A program made the position numbers and the translations under genes. Below the pieces are notes generated by a model. The model did no database searches. It was given only the letters and a program-made list of their open reading frames with translations, and had not been told where the DNA came from. A stretch of 64,000 nt of DNA from Pseudoroseomonas aestuarii (GTDB lineage Bacteria > Pseudomonadota > Alphaproteobacteria > Acetobacterales > Acetobacteraceae): positions 62,001 through 126,000 of the forward strand of contig NZ_JBHSCH010000004.1 of assembly GCF_042651065.1 (NCBI RefSeq). The letters are read 5' to 3'. Below, in pieces: positions 8,328 through 16,382 of this stretch. Every line of letters begins with the position of its first letter. Positions within the stretch are counted from its first letter, which is position 1.

Positions 8328-8752
8328 CCGCGTTCACCCCCTGGTCCGCCCTGCTGGGCGGCGTGCTGATCGGCCTCGCCGCCGTGGGCATGATGGCGCT
8401 GGAAGGCCGCATCGCCGGCATCAGCGGCATCGCCAGCCGGCTGTTGCCACCCTGGCCGGACGCCGCCTGGAAGGGCCGGCTCGGCTTCGTGCTCGGGCTG
8501 GTGGCGGCACCGCTGGCGGCCTGGCTGGCCACCGGCGACGCCCCCGCCCAGAGCGTGCCGGGCAACCTGCCGCTGATGGCGCTCGCCGGGCTGCTGGTGG
8601 GGTTCGGCGCGGTGCTCGGCCATGGCTGCACCTCGGGGCACGGGGTGTGCGGGCTGGCCCGGTTCTCGCCACGCTCCCTTGCGGCGGTGCTGACCTTCAT
8701 GATCACCGGATTCCTCACCGTCGCGCTGATGCGGCACGGCCTCGGGAGCTGA
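8324..8752 (+). CDS. YeeE/YedE family membrane protein (PmpA-like half)
   Basis: A 142-residue integral membrane protein with about four helices. The motif 'GAVLGHGCTSGHGVCGLAR' contains the conserved cysteines of YeeE/YedE proteins, which conduct thiosulfate or other sulfur species. Here the usual long protein is split into two genes, this one and the next, as in the pmpA-pmpB pairs linked to bigR. It is coupled by ATGA to the repressor gene, which probably controls it. Confidence 0.85.
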   Translation: MTAFTPWSALLGGVLIGLAAVGMMALEGRIAGISGIASRLLPPWPDAAWKGRLGFVLGLVAAPLAAWLATGDAPAQSVPGNLPLMALAGLLVGFGAVLGHGCTSGHGVCGLARFSPRSLAAVLTFMITGFLTVALMRHGLGS

Positions 8753-8756
8753 GCCC

Positions 8757-9158
8757 ATGTCCTTCCTGGTCAATCTCGGCCTCGGGCTGCTGTTCGGCCT
8801 GGGCCTGCTGGTCTCCGGCATGGCCGACCCGGCGAAGGTGCTGAACTTCCTCGACCTCGGCGGCGCCTGGGACCCTTCGCTGGCCTTCGTCATGGCGGGC
8901 GCGGTGCTGACCACGGCGCTGGGCTACCGGCTGGTGCTGCGGCGACCCCGGCCGCTGCTGGCCGAAGCCTTCCAGCTTCCCACCCGCCGCGCGGTGGATG
9001 GGCGCCTTTTGCTCGGCGCGGCGCTGTTCGGCATCGGCTGGGGGCTGGGCGGCTTCTGCCCCGGCCCGGCGCTGGCCTCGCTCGGCCTCGGCGCGCCGGG
9101 CACGCTGGCCTTCCTGCCGGCCATGCTGGCGGGCATGGCGCTGGCGCGGCGGCTCTGA
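8757..9158 (+). CDS. YeeE/YedE family membrane protein (PmpB-like half)
   Basis: A 133-residue membrane protein, the second half of the split YeeE/YedE transporter. It opens with 'GLGLLFGLGLLVSGMADPAK' (DUF6691/PmpB style) and carries the conserved cysteine in 'GLGGFCPGPALASLG'. It starts 4 bp after the first half, so the two are co-translated. With the repressor it likely forms a sulfide-inducible route for moving reduced sulfur across the inner membrane (inference). Confidence 0.85.
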   Translation: MSFLVNLGLGLLFGLGLLVSGMADPAKVLNFLDLGGAWDPSLAFVMAGAVLTTALGYRLVLRRPRPLLAEAFQLPTRRAVDGRLLLGAALFGIGWGLGGFCPGPALASLGLGAPGTLAFLPAMLAGMALARRL

Positions 9159-9165
9159 GCCCGGC

Positions 9166-9903
9166 TCAGCCCCGCAGCGCCTGGAACAGCCCGCCCCAGC
9201 CCTGCACCCGGCCGGGGTCGGCGCCGGCCATGAGGAGGCTCTTCCACACCACGGTCGCGATGGTGTCGTAGACCGGCAGGCCGGTCTCCGCCTCGAGCGC
9301 CGCCACCAGGGGTGCGGCGCGCAGGTTGGTGCAGACCACGGCAATGGCGTCCGGCCCCGCCGCCGCCACCTCCCGCACCATGCCGTGCAGCGTGGCGGCG
9401 GAGACCTCGGAGAAGGAGAAATTGTCGCGCAGGCCGAGATGCCGCTCGGCCGCGCAGGGAAAGCCGAGCGCCGCGTAGTTCCCGACGATGCGCGCCTGGA
9501 CATCATCCAGATAGGGCGTCACCAGCCCGAGCTGCCGCACGCCGGTGCGGGCGAGGATCTCGTTCAGCGCCAGCATCGAGGTGGTGGCGGGAATGCCGGT
9601 GGCCTCGGTGATGCGGCGGCAGAGCCGCTCATCCGCCTCGAAGCCGAGCCAGCCGGAGGAGGTGCCGTTCCAGGCGATCACATCCACCTTCGCATCCGCC
9701 AGCAATTCGGCGGCGCGCAGGATCTCGCTATCGTCGAACTGGCCCAGCGCCTGGTCGGAGAGGGCGATCTCGGTCACCCGGAAGCGGCCGAAATGCGCCG
9801 AGACCTCCGGCAGCGCCGCCACCATCGCCTGCGTCACCGGCTCCAGCACGGTGTTGGAGGAGGGGGTCAGCATGCCCAGCAGGATGCGCTTGCTCACGGT
9901 CAC
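9166..9903 (-). CDS. Maleate cis-trans isomerase / arylmalonate decarboxylase-like protein (Asp/Glu racemase superfamily)
   Basis: A 245-residue cytoplasmic enzyme. The N-terminus 'RILLGMLTPSSNTVLEPVTQ' and the C-terminal cysteine motif 'AIAVVCTNLRAAPLV' are typical of maleate isomerases. The first catalytic cysteine of that family is absent: the loop reads 'VDVIAWNGTSSGWLG', with Asn at the expected Cys position. Single-cysteine members such as arylmalonate decarboxylase keep only the C-terminal one, so the reaction may not be isomerisation. The GTG start at 9903 is chosen because GAGGAGGA lies just upstream. It is convergent with the sulfur operon, 7 bp away. Confidence 0.82.
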   Translation of the reverse strand: MTVSKRILLGMLTPSSNTVLEPVTQAMVAALPEVSAHFGRFRVTEIALSDQALGQFDDSEILRAAELLADAKVDVIAWNGTSSGWLGFEADERLCRRITEATGIPATTSMLALNEILARTGVRQLGLVTPYLDDVQARIVGNYAALGFPCAAERHLGLRDNFSFSEVSAATLHGMVREVAAAGPDAIAVVCTNLRAAPLVAALEAETGLPVYDTIATVVWKSLLMAGADPGRVQGWGGLFQALRG

Positions 9904-10296
9904 TCGGTCCTCCTCAGCCTCAGGCGCCGGCCAGGAGACCGGAGAATGCGCGTGCTGGCAATTCCCCTCCTCTCTGCCGGCCCTCGGCCGCCCGCAGGGC
10001 AGGAAGCCGCCGCTCATGGCGCTGGCCGCCGAGGCCGCGGCGCCGAGGGGGCCGCCGAACAGCCCGGCCATGGCGCGTCCCGCCGCGTGTGCGAGCCGGG
10101 CGCGGCGGGCGGCCGCGCGTGACCATGACCATGAAATCTCCTACCTTCCTGCGCTCATGCGCGACGTCACCGACGCCCTGTTCCCGGCTTTCCCCGCCGC
10201 CACCTTGCTCTCCGGCCCGGTGGAGGACGGCATGCTGGCGGCCATCGCGGCGGCGCCGCTGCCCTCTCTGCCGCCCACCGCCACGCGCCGCGCGCC
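9904..10296. other. Intergenic region between divergent isomerase and dinB genes
   Basis: Nothing certain is coded in these 393 bp. A 47-codon frame at 10157-10300 (MRDVTDALFPAFPAATLLSG) ends in a GTGA overlap with the dinB start, which could couple their translation, but it has no ribosome site and no recognisable family. No LexA-type GTTC direct repeat was seen ahead of dinB. An isolated CCAGGAGACC at 9931-9940 resembles a B12 box but has no riboswitch core around it. Confidence 0.4.
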
Positions 10297-11403
10297 GTGA
10301 CGCGGGAAGCGGCCCCGCCCGCGCCGGTGCCCGTGCCCGTGCGCAAGATCATCCATGTGGACATGGATGCCTTCTACGCCTCGGTCGAGCAGCGCGACGA
10401 CCCGGCGCTGCGCGGCCTGCCCGTGGCGGTGGGCGGCTCCAGCGCGCGCGGCGTGGTGGCGGCGGCCAGCTACGAGGCGCGACGCTTCGGCGTGCGCTCG
10501 GCCATGCCGTCGCTCACCGCGCGGCGGCTCTGCCCCGACCTCGTCTTTGTCCGCCCGCGCTTCGAGGTCTACCGCGCCGTCTCCGAGCAGATCCGCGCCG
10601 TCTTCGCCGAGCACACGCCGCAGATCGAGCCGCTCTCGCTCGACGAGGCCTATCTCGACGTGACGGAGAACCTGCAGGGCATCGCCTCGGCCACCGAGAT
10701 CGCGCAGCGCATCCGCGCCGCCATCCGCGAGCGCACAGGCCTCACCGCCTCGGCCGGCGTTTCCTACAACAAGTTCCTGGCCAAGCTCGCCTCCGACCAC
10801 CGCAAGCCGGACGGGCTGTTCGTCATCACCCCGCGCATGGGGCCGGGCTTCGTGGAGGACCTGCCCGTGGGCCGCTTCCACGGCATCGGGCCGAAGACGG
10901 CGGCGCGGATGAACCGCCTCGGCATCCAGACGGGGCTCGACCTGCGGCAGCAGAGCTTGGCGGCGCTGCAGGCCGAGTTCGGCAAGGCCGGCGCCTTCTA
11001 CCACGCCATCGCGCGTGGCGAGGACCACCGCCCGGTGCAGGCGCACCGGCTGCGCAAGTCGGTCGGCGCCGAGACCACCTTCAGCCAGGACCTCGCCGAG
11101 TTCGCCGCCCTGCGCGAGGCGCTGCGCCCGCTCACCGCCAAGGTGTGGGAGCATGTGGCGCGCCACAGCCTGCAGGGCCGCACCGTGACGCTGAAGGTGA
11201 AGTTCAGCGACTTCCGCCAGATCACCCGCAGCCAGTCCTCCGCCCTGCCGGTCGGCAGCCTGGCGGAGCTGGAGGGCATCGCCACGCAGCTGCTGGGCGG
11301 GGTGCTGCCGCCGCCGCGTGGCATCCGTCTGCTGGGCGTCACCCTCTCCGCGCTGGGCGGCGAGCGGGACGGCGCGGCGGAGCAGATGACGCTGGCGTTC
11401 TAG
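10297..11403 (+). CDS. dinB: DNA polymerase IV (Y-family)
   Basis: A 368-residue error-prone translesion polymerase. Catalytic carboxylates are in 'KIIHVDMDAFYASVEQRD' (about residues 16-33) and 'EPLSLDEAYLDVT'; 'ASAGVSYNKFLAKLASDHRK' and the thumb 'GIGPKTAARMNRLGI' follow, then the little-finger domain. The N-terminus is uncertain: GTG at 10297 gives a 14-residue proline-rich extension, while the conserved family start (RKIIHVDMD) would match an in-frame GTG just before 'RKII'. Neither has a clear Shine-Dalgarno. It has no obvious beta-clamp partner gene nearby. Confidence 0.93.
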   Translation: MTREAAPPAPVPVPVRKIIHVDMDAFYASVEQRDDPALRGLPVAVGGSSARGVVAAASYEARRFGVRSAMPSLTARRLCPDLVFVRPRFEVYRAVSEQIRAVFAEHTPQIEPLSLDEAYLDVTENLQGIASATEIAQRIRAAIRERTGLTASAGVSYNKFLAKLASDHRKPDGLFVITPRMGPGFVEDLPVGRFHGIGPKTAARMNRLGIQTGLDLRQQSLAALQAEFGKAGAFYHAIARGEDHRPVQAHRLRKSVGAETTFSQDLAEFAALREALRPLTAKVWEHVARHSLQGRTVTLKVKFSDFRQITRSQSSALPVGSLAELEGIATQLLGGVLPPPRGIRLLGVTLSALGGERDGAAEQMTLAF

Positions 11404-11668
11404 CCGTCCGGCAAGGAAAGGCCCGTTCCGGCGCGACGCGGCGCGGGCCGGGCCGCGCGCCGCAGAGGGCGCCTGCGCTTCGACAATTCCGCCATCGATG
11501 CTTGCGGAAAGCGGTTCAAGCGTCCATATGTTAACCGTCAAACTCGTTTGGTTCGGCCTGTTCTCCTTGCTCATGCTTGAGCGCCGAGCCTGGTGTCCGT
11601 TTCCCCTCGCAGCTTGATCCGTTCTGCGGTTTTGCGGAGCGGTTCTCATTCATGAACGGAACACCATC
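11404..11668 (+). promoter_or_regulatory. Long upstream/5'-UTR region of the cold-shock gene
   Basis: This 265-bp gap starts GC-rich after dinB and becomes clearly AT-richer from about 11480 to the start codon. Long untranslated leaders that fold differently in the cold are known for CspA-family mRNAs, and this region is a good candidate. No defined promoter hexamers stand out. Confidence 0.4.
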
Positions 11669-11875
11669 ATGTCCACCGGCACCGTCAAGTGGTTCAACGC
11701 GACCAAGGGCTTTGGCTTCATCCAGCCGGATGACGGCAGCAAGGATGTCTTCCTGCACATCTCCGACGTGCAGCGCTCGGGCCTGCGCGAGCCGCGTGAG
11801 GGCGACAAGATCGAGTACGACCTGCAGCGCGGCCAGCAGGGCAAGACCTCGGCCACCAACCTCAAGATGGCCTGA
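11669..11875 (+). CDS. Cold-shock protein (CspA family)
   Basis: A 68-residue single cold-shock domain. RNP1 'KGFGFIQPDD' and RNP2 'DVFLHISDV' are intact, and the start MSTGTVKWFNATKGFGF is the canonical alphaproteobacterial form. It binds single-stranded RNA/DNA and acts as an RNA chaperone; whether this copy is cold-induced cannot be told. Length equals the family norm. Confidence 0.95.
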   Translation: MSTGTVKWFNATKGFGFIQPDDGSKDVFLHISDVQRSGLREPREGDKIEYDLQRGQQGKTSATNLKMA

Positions 11876-12081
11876 TCCTCCCCGCCGGGGCTGCCTTTCG
11901 GGGCAACGTCGGCCTGGAAGAGGCGCGGGCGCATGCCCGCGCAATGGCAGCGGAGGCCGGGCCTGTTCCGGCCTCCGGAAGCATTGTGGGAGCCGCTGAG
12001 GGCCATGCCGCGCGCGGGCCGCCGGCCTGCCGCTCCCATCTGGCTCGCGTGACCCTTCGCCGGCCCGCCCAGGAGTTCCGC

Positions 12082-12291
12082 ATGCCCCCTCACGGCTTCA
12101 CCATCGGCCAGAGCGTCGAATTCGTGCCCGGCCGCTTCGACGGCTCGGCGCCGCGCGGCACCTACACGGTGCTGCGGCAACTGCCCAACGATGCCACAGA
12201 CCGCGAATACCGCGTCCGCAACCTCCGCGACGGCCATGAGCGCGTGGTGCGCGAAAGCCAGATCCGCGGCAGCGCCGCGATGCCGGGCTGA
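12082..12291 (+). CDS. Small conserved hypothetical protein
   Basis: A 69-residue cytoplasmic protein starting MPPHGFTIGQSVEFVPGRFD after a good ribosome site (AGGAG). The pattern 'G.IGQSV.F.P', 'PRGTYTVLRQLP', 'EYRVRNLRDGHERVVRESQI' matches a small beta-rich protein widespread in Alphaproteobacteria. Its function is unknown. It follows the cold-shock gene by 206 bp with no clear terminator between. Confidence 0.75.
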   Translation: MPPHGFTIGQSVEFVPGRFDGSAPRGTYTVLRQLPNDATDREYRVRNLRDGHERVVRESQIRGSAAMPG

Positions 12292-12332
12292 AGCCCGCGC
12301 CGCCCGCGGCCCAGAACCAGGAAAGACGTGTC

Positions 12333-12524
12333 GTGCCGCCAAATCCTCAGAAAGCGGCGGTCCAGGACCCCGAGGCCGAAGCCAGGCTGGAGCAGGAGAT
12401 TGCCTCCCTGGCGAAGCGGCACCGGGTCTCGCCCGCCATCATCCGCGAGATCATCCGCCGCTCGGGCTCCAGCGAGAAATCCTCGATCGAGCGCGAGCTG
12501 CAGAAGAGCAAGGCCCGCCGCTGA
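12333..12524 (+). CDS. Small DUF3606-like protein
   Basis: A 63-residue charged protein, starting at a GTG preceded by AGGAAAG. The helix-turn-helix-like stretch 'LAKRHRVSPAIIREIIRRSG' followed by 'SSIERELQKSKARR' resembles DUF3606 proteins, a small family common in alphaproteobacterial stress regions. No function is known. The assignment is by pattern and is moderate. Confidence 0.62.
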   Translation: MPPNPQKAAVQDPEAEARLEQEIASLAKRHRVSPAIIREIIRRSGSSEKSSIERELQKSKARR

Positions 12525-12542
12525 GCCGGGCCCCCGCCCGGC
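12525..12542 (+). terminator. Hairpin after the small DUF3606-like gene
   Basis: GCCGGGC and GCCCGGC are separated by CCCC immediately after the stop codon. No T-run follows. A second strong stem (GCCGCGCCTG / CAGGCGCGGC, 12562-12583) overlaps the end of the convergent gene, so this gap probably ends transcription from both sides. Confidence 0.4.
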
Positions 12543-12572
12543 ATCGCTGCCGGGGCGGGATGCCGCGCCTGC

Positions 12573-13931
12573 TCAGGCGCGGCGGCTCTCCACCATGGCG
12601 CCATAGACGAGGTTCTTGAACAGCATGCGGGTCTGCCCGCGCGCGCTCGGGCCTTGCGCCATCAGGATGCCGACCAGCCCCTCCGCCCGGTCGATGGTGA
12701 AGGAGGTGCCCCAGGCACCGGCCCACATCGCGTCGCCCCTGCTGCCGGGCGCCACGCCGAGCCCGTCCTGCAACCGCACCGCAAAGCCCAGCCCGAAGCC
12801 GTAGCCCGGCCCGGTGGAGGCGGTGGGCGATCCGCCCATGCCCTGGATGTGGTTGGAGAGCATGTAGTTCACCACCGGCGCCGCCAGGTAGCGCCGCCCC
12901 TCGAAATGCCCGCCATTGGCGATCATCTGCGCGAAGCGGAAGTAGTCCGCCGCGGTGGAGACCAGCCCGGCGCCGCCCTTCAGGTAGGAACGCCCCGCAT
13001 CGTCCTCCAGGATGCGGTAGGCGCGCCACATCGGCTCGGTCTGCGGGTCGGTGGTGGGGGATTCCGCCAGCCGCCCGCGCTTGCCGGGCTCGACGAACCA
13101 GGCCGTGTCGCGCATGCCGAGGGGGCCGATGAGTCGCTCCTGCAGCAGCCGGTCCAGCCGCTGCCCGGCCACGCGCTCGATCAGCAGCCCCAGTACGTCG
13201 GTGGAGATGGAGTAGAAGAACATCGTGCCCGGCTGGAAGGCGAGCGGGATGCCGCCCAGCCGGCGCAGCATCTCGTCGCCGGTGATGGCCTCGCGCCCGG
13301 CCTCGATGTTCTGCTCCCGGTAGGCGTCGCGGATGCGCTCCGAGGGCACGGCGTTGGAATAGGCGAAGCCGGAGGTGTGACGCAGCAGGTCCTGCACCGT
13401 GATCGGCCGCTCCAGCGCCACCTCCTCGGGCGGCTGGCCGTCGCGGCGGCGCTCCACCTTCAGGTTGGCCAGTTCCGGCATCCAGCGGGTGATGGGGTCG
13501 CTGAGCTTCATCCTCCCCTCTTCCACCAGCATCATCGCCGCCGCCGAGGTCATCGGCTTGGTCATCGAGGCCTGGAGGAAGATGGCGTCGCGCGGCATCG
13601 GCGTCGTCCGCGCCGCATCCTGGTGGCCATAGGCCTCGTGGTGGATGATCTCGCCCTCGCGCGCCACCAGCGCCACGCAGCCGGCGAAGGAGCCGCGCTC
13701 CGCCTCGTCGGCGAAGGCCCGCTCCATGCGCGCCAGCCGCTCCCGCGAGAAGCCGCGGATCAGGTCCGGCCCGCCGGGCGGGCGGGGGCGCATCGGGCCG
13801 CGATGCGGGTGCGGCGGGGTGCCGGATGGCTGCGTGGACGGTTGCGCCAGGGCCGGGCCTGCCAGCCCGGCGGCAAGGCCCGTCATGCCCACGGCGAAGG
13901 CCGCGCGGCGCGAAGTGGTGAACTGGTTCAT
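12573..13931 (-). CDS. Serine hydrolase, class C beta-lactamase/esterase family
   Basis: A 452-residue exported protein. The N-terminus has twin arginines (TSRRAAFAVGMTGL) and a signal peptide ending about residue 29 (PALAQ). 'LQASMTKPMTSAAAMML' holds the catalytic SxxK and 'TSGFAYSNAVPSE' the YxN motif. The family includes penicillin-binding proteins, D-aminopeptidases and EstB-type esterases; resistance function should not be assumed. It is preceded on the same strand by a deacetylase gene 130 bp away. Confidence 0.87.
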   Translation of the reverse strand: MNQFTTSRRAAFAVGMTGLAAGLAGPALAQPSTQPSGTPPHPHRGPMRPRPPGGPDLIRGFSRERLARMERAFADEAERGSFAGCVALVAREGEIIHHEAYGHQDAARTTPMPRDAIFLQASMTKPMTSAAAMMLVEEGRMKLSDPITRWMPELANLKVERRRDGQPPEEVALERPITVQDLLRHTSGFAYSNAVPSERIRDAYREQNIEAGREAITGDEMLRRLGGIPLAFQPGTMFFYSISTDVLGLLIERVAGQRLDRLLQERLIGPLGMRDTAWFVEPGKRGRLAESPTTDPQTEPMWRAYRILEDDAGRSYLKGGAGLVSTAADYFRFAQMIANGGHFEGRRYLAAPVVNYMLSNHIQGMGGSPTASTGPGYGFGLGFAVRLQDGLGVAPGSRGDAMWAGAWGTSFTIDRAEGLVGILMAQGPSARGQTRMLFKNLVYGAMVESRRA

Positions 13932-14061
13932 GCGTTTCCTGCCCTTGGCATCTTGGGCCTCCTGACGGGGCCGGGGGCAGGCTAACGCGGCTTCAGCCGG
14001 AACGAAATCCGCCGGGCGGCATTCCGCCGGGCCGCCATCCTTTTCTTGATCGGCCAGCCGC

Positions 14062-14961
14062 TCAGCCTCCGGCCGGCACGGCCACGGCGAAGGCGCGGGC
14101 GATCTCGGCGCGCCGGGCGAGCCAGAGGCGGTCCCGCAGCGCGGCCAGTCGTTCCAGCACGCCCTCGAAGGCGCGGAAGCGGCCGGGGCGGCCGGCGATG
14201 CGCAGGTGATAGCCGATGTTCAGCAGGCGCGGCCGGCCACGCTCCGCCTCGGCCAGCAGCACGTCCAGCGCGTCCGACACATACTCCACCATCTCGCCGG
14301 CGCGGACGAAGCCGTTGGGGTGGAAGAACTTCATGTCGTTGGTATCCAGCGCGTAGGGCACCACCACCAAGCCGGGATGCGCCGGGTCGCGGTAGGGCAG
14401 GTCGTCGTCGAAGGCGTTGGAGGTGTAGGTGAAGCCCTGCTCCTCCAGCAGGCCGCGCGTCCAGGCGCTTTCCGCGCCACGGCAGAAGAAGCCCTCCGGC
14501 CGCTGCCCCGTGGCGGCGCCGATGGTCTCGGCGCAGCGGGCGAGGTCGGCGGCCTCGGCCTCTCGGCTGGTGTAGTCGGCATGCGGGCGCCACAGCCAGC
14601 CATGCACGGCGGCCTCGTGCCCCGCCGCCGCCACGGCGCCGGCCAAAGCGGGCGCGCGCTGCACGGCGCGGCCGCACATCAGGAAGGTGGCGGGGATGGC
14701 GTGGCGGTCCAGCGCCTCCAGCATCCGCCACAGACCCGCGCGGGTGCCGTAGGCGAAGATCTGCTCCTGCCCCATGTCCCGCACCCCGGGCGGCACCACG
14801 CTCAGCACCTCGCCCATCCGCTCCGATTGCGGGTCGCCATCGCCCACCTGCTGCTCGGCCCCCTCCTCCAGGTTCACCACCACCGAGACCGCCAGCCGCG
14901 CGCCATTGGGCCAGCGCAGATCGGGCCATTCGCCGCCATAGCCGATGAGGTCGCGCGTCAT
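14062..14961 (-). CDS. Polysaccharide-deacetylase family protein (allantoinase PuuE-like paralogue)
   Basis: A 299-residue enzyme of the NodB/polysaccharide deacetylase fold. It starts 'MTRDLIGYGGEWPDLRWPNG', the same opening as the PuuE-type protein at 20660, and keeps 'FAYGTRAGLWRMLE' and 'AAVHGWLWRPH'. PuuE is a metal-independent allantoinase that opens the allantoin ring to allantoate. The two paralogues flank the ureide cluster but differ a good deal in sequence, so this one may act on a related cyclic ureide. It is divergent from the allantoate amidohydrolase-like gene with 87 bp between. Confidence 0.8.
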   Translation of the reverse strand: MTRDLIGYGGEWPDLRWPNGARLAVSVVVNLEEGAEQQVGDGDPQSERMGEVLSVVPPGVRDMGQEQIFAYGTRAGLWRMLEALDRHAIPATFLMCGRAVQRAPALAGAVAAAGHEAAVHGWLWRPHADYTSREAEAADLARCAETIGAATGQRPEGFFCRGAESAWTRGLLEEQGFTYTSNAFDDDLPYRDPAHPGLVVVPYALDTNDMKFFHPNGFVRAGEMVEYVSDALDVLLAEAERGRPRLLNIGYHLRIAGRPGRFRAFEGVLERLAALRDRLWLARRAEIARAFAVAVPAGG

Positions 14962-15048
14962 GCCGGGTTCCTTCCCTCCGAGAGTCTGCCGCGCCCCTGG
15001 CAAGCGCGGGGCCAGCCCCTTGGCATGCCGCCTGCTGGGAGGCCGGGC

Positions 15049-16341
15049 ATGACCGCCTCCTCCCTCCCTGCCCTGGCGCCGGAGCTGCGGCCCGCGCTGG
15101 ACCTGGCCGCCTCCCTGTTCGACCGGCTGCGCGCCGCCTCGCGCGACGAGCCGGGCGTCACCCGCGCCTCCTACGGCCCCGCTGAGCGCGCGGCCCATGC
15201 CCTGCTGGCCGAGGCCGCCCGCGCCGCCGGGCTGCGCGTGGCGGTGGACGCCATCGGCACGCTGCGCATGACCCTGCCGGGGCGGGACCCCGCCCTGCCC
15301 GCCGTGGTGATCGGTTCGCATCTCGACAGTGTGCCGCATGGCGGCAATTTCGATGGCGCCGCCGGCGTGGTGATGGGGCTGGCGGCCGCTGCCCACCGGG
15401 CGCGCAGAGGGCTGAAATCTGCCCGTGATCTGCTCATCCTTGGCATCCGTGCCGAGGAAATGTGCTGGTTCCCGGCGCACTACCTCGGCAGCCGCGCCCT
15501 GTTCGGCCTGCTGCCGCCCGAAGCGCCGGACACGCTCCGCCGCGGCGACACCGGCAGCACCCTGGCCGAGCACATGGCCGCCGAGGGCTTCGACCCCGCC
15601 CCGATCCGCGCCGGCCGCGCCCTGCTCGATCCACGGCGCGTTGCCTGCTTCATCGAGCCGCATATCGAGCAGGGGCCGGCGCTGGTGGCGCAGGGGCTGC
15701 CGGCCGCCATCGTCACCGGCATTCGCGGCAGCCGGCGCTACCCGGCGGTGACGGTGACGGGCGAGCACGCCCATGCCGGCGCCGTGCCCCGCGCCCAGCG
15801 CCGCGACGCCGCCCTGGCGGGCGTGGCACTGATCGCGGCGCTCGACCGCCGCTGGGCGGAGCTGGAGGCCTCGGGCGCCGACCTGGTCTGCACCGCCGGC
15901 ATCCTCTCCACCGACCCTTCGGTGCATGCCACCACCAAGATTCCCGGCCATTTCCGCTTCAGCCTCGACATCCGCAGCGAGGATGCCGCGCTGCTCGGCG
16001 CCGTGGACGCCTGGCTGCGCAGCGAGGCGGCGGCGCTGGAGGCGGAGCGCGGCGTGCGCTTCGACTTCGGCGCCGGCACCCATGCCGCGCCCGCGCGGAT
16101 GGATGCCGGCCTGCAGGCGGCGCTGCGCCGCGCGGGCGAGCGCGCCGGCATTCCGCTCGGCCGCATGGCCTCCGGCGCCGGGCATGACTGCGCCACCTTC
16201 GCCGGGCTCGGCATCCCCTCCGCCATGCTGTTCCTGCGCAACGACCATGGCAGCCACAACCCGCGCGAGGCGATGGACATGGCCGATTTCGGCGCCGGCC
16301 TCGCCGTGCTGACGGGCGCGCTGGAGGAGTGGCTCGGCTGA
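15049..16341 (+). CDS. Hydantoinase/carbamoylase family amidase, probable allantoate amidohydrolase
   Basis: A 430-residue M20-type zinc enzyme. Metal-binding and signature residues are in 'VVIGSHLDSVPHGGNFDGAA', 'LILGIRAEEMCWFP' and 'IEPHIEQGPAL'; 'SGAGHDCATFAGLGIPSAML' and 'NDHGSHNPREAMD' complete the site. This group hydrolyses N-carbamoyl compounds: allantoate, ureidoglycine or carbamoyl amino acids. Placement between two allantoinase-like genes and beside ureidoglycolate lyase favours allantoate. The start at 15049 (MTASSLPALAPEL) follows GGGAGG. The second metal-binding region reads EEMCWFP where EE plus R/G F is usual. Confidence 0.85.
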   Translation: MTASSLPALAPELRPALDLAASLFDRLRAASRDEPGVTRASYGPAERAAHALLAEAARAAGLRVAVDAIGTLRMTLPGRDPALPAVVIGSHLDSVPHGGNFDGAAGVVMGLAAAAHRARRGLKSARDLLILGIRAEEMCWFPAHYLGSRALFGLLPPEAPDTLRRGDTGSTLAEHMAAEGFDPAPIRAGRALLDPRRVACFIEPHIEQGPALVAQGLPAAIVTGIRGSRRYPAVTVTGEHAHAGAVPRAQRRDAALAGVALIAALDRRWAELEASGADLVCTAGILSTDPSVHATTKIPGHFRFSLDIRSEDAALLGAVDAWLRSEAAALEAERGVRFDFGAGTHAAPARMDAGLQAALRRAGERAGIPLGRMASGAGHDCATFAGLGIPSAMLFLRNDHGSHNPREAMDMADFGAGLAVLTGALEEWLG

Positions 16342-16382
16342 GGCCGTGCCGCATGGCACGCCCCTTGCAGAATTCGGCGCAC

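Noticed and set aside
9929..9942. B12-box-like CCAGGAGACC, possible cobalamin riboswitch
   Set aside because: No conserved riboswitch core (GGGAA..GGTG, GCCCCCGC-ACTG) lies upstream on the same strand, and neither neighbouring gene is cobalamin-related.
10157..10300. Small protein gene coupled to dinB
   Set aside because: The GTGA overlap is suggestive, but there is no ribosome site or conservation evidence; kept only as a note in the intergenic entry.
12573..13931. Beta-lactam resistance gene
   Set aside because: The SxxK/YxN hydrolase family is broad and mostly esterases or peptidases; nothing here indicates drug hydrolysis.
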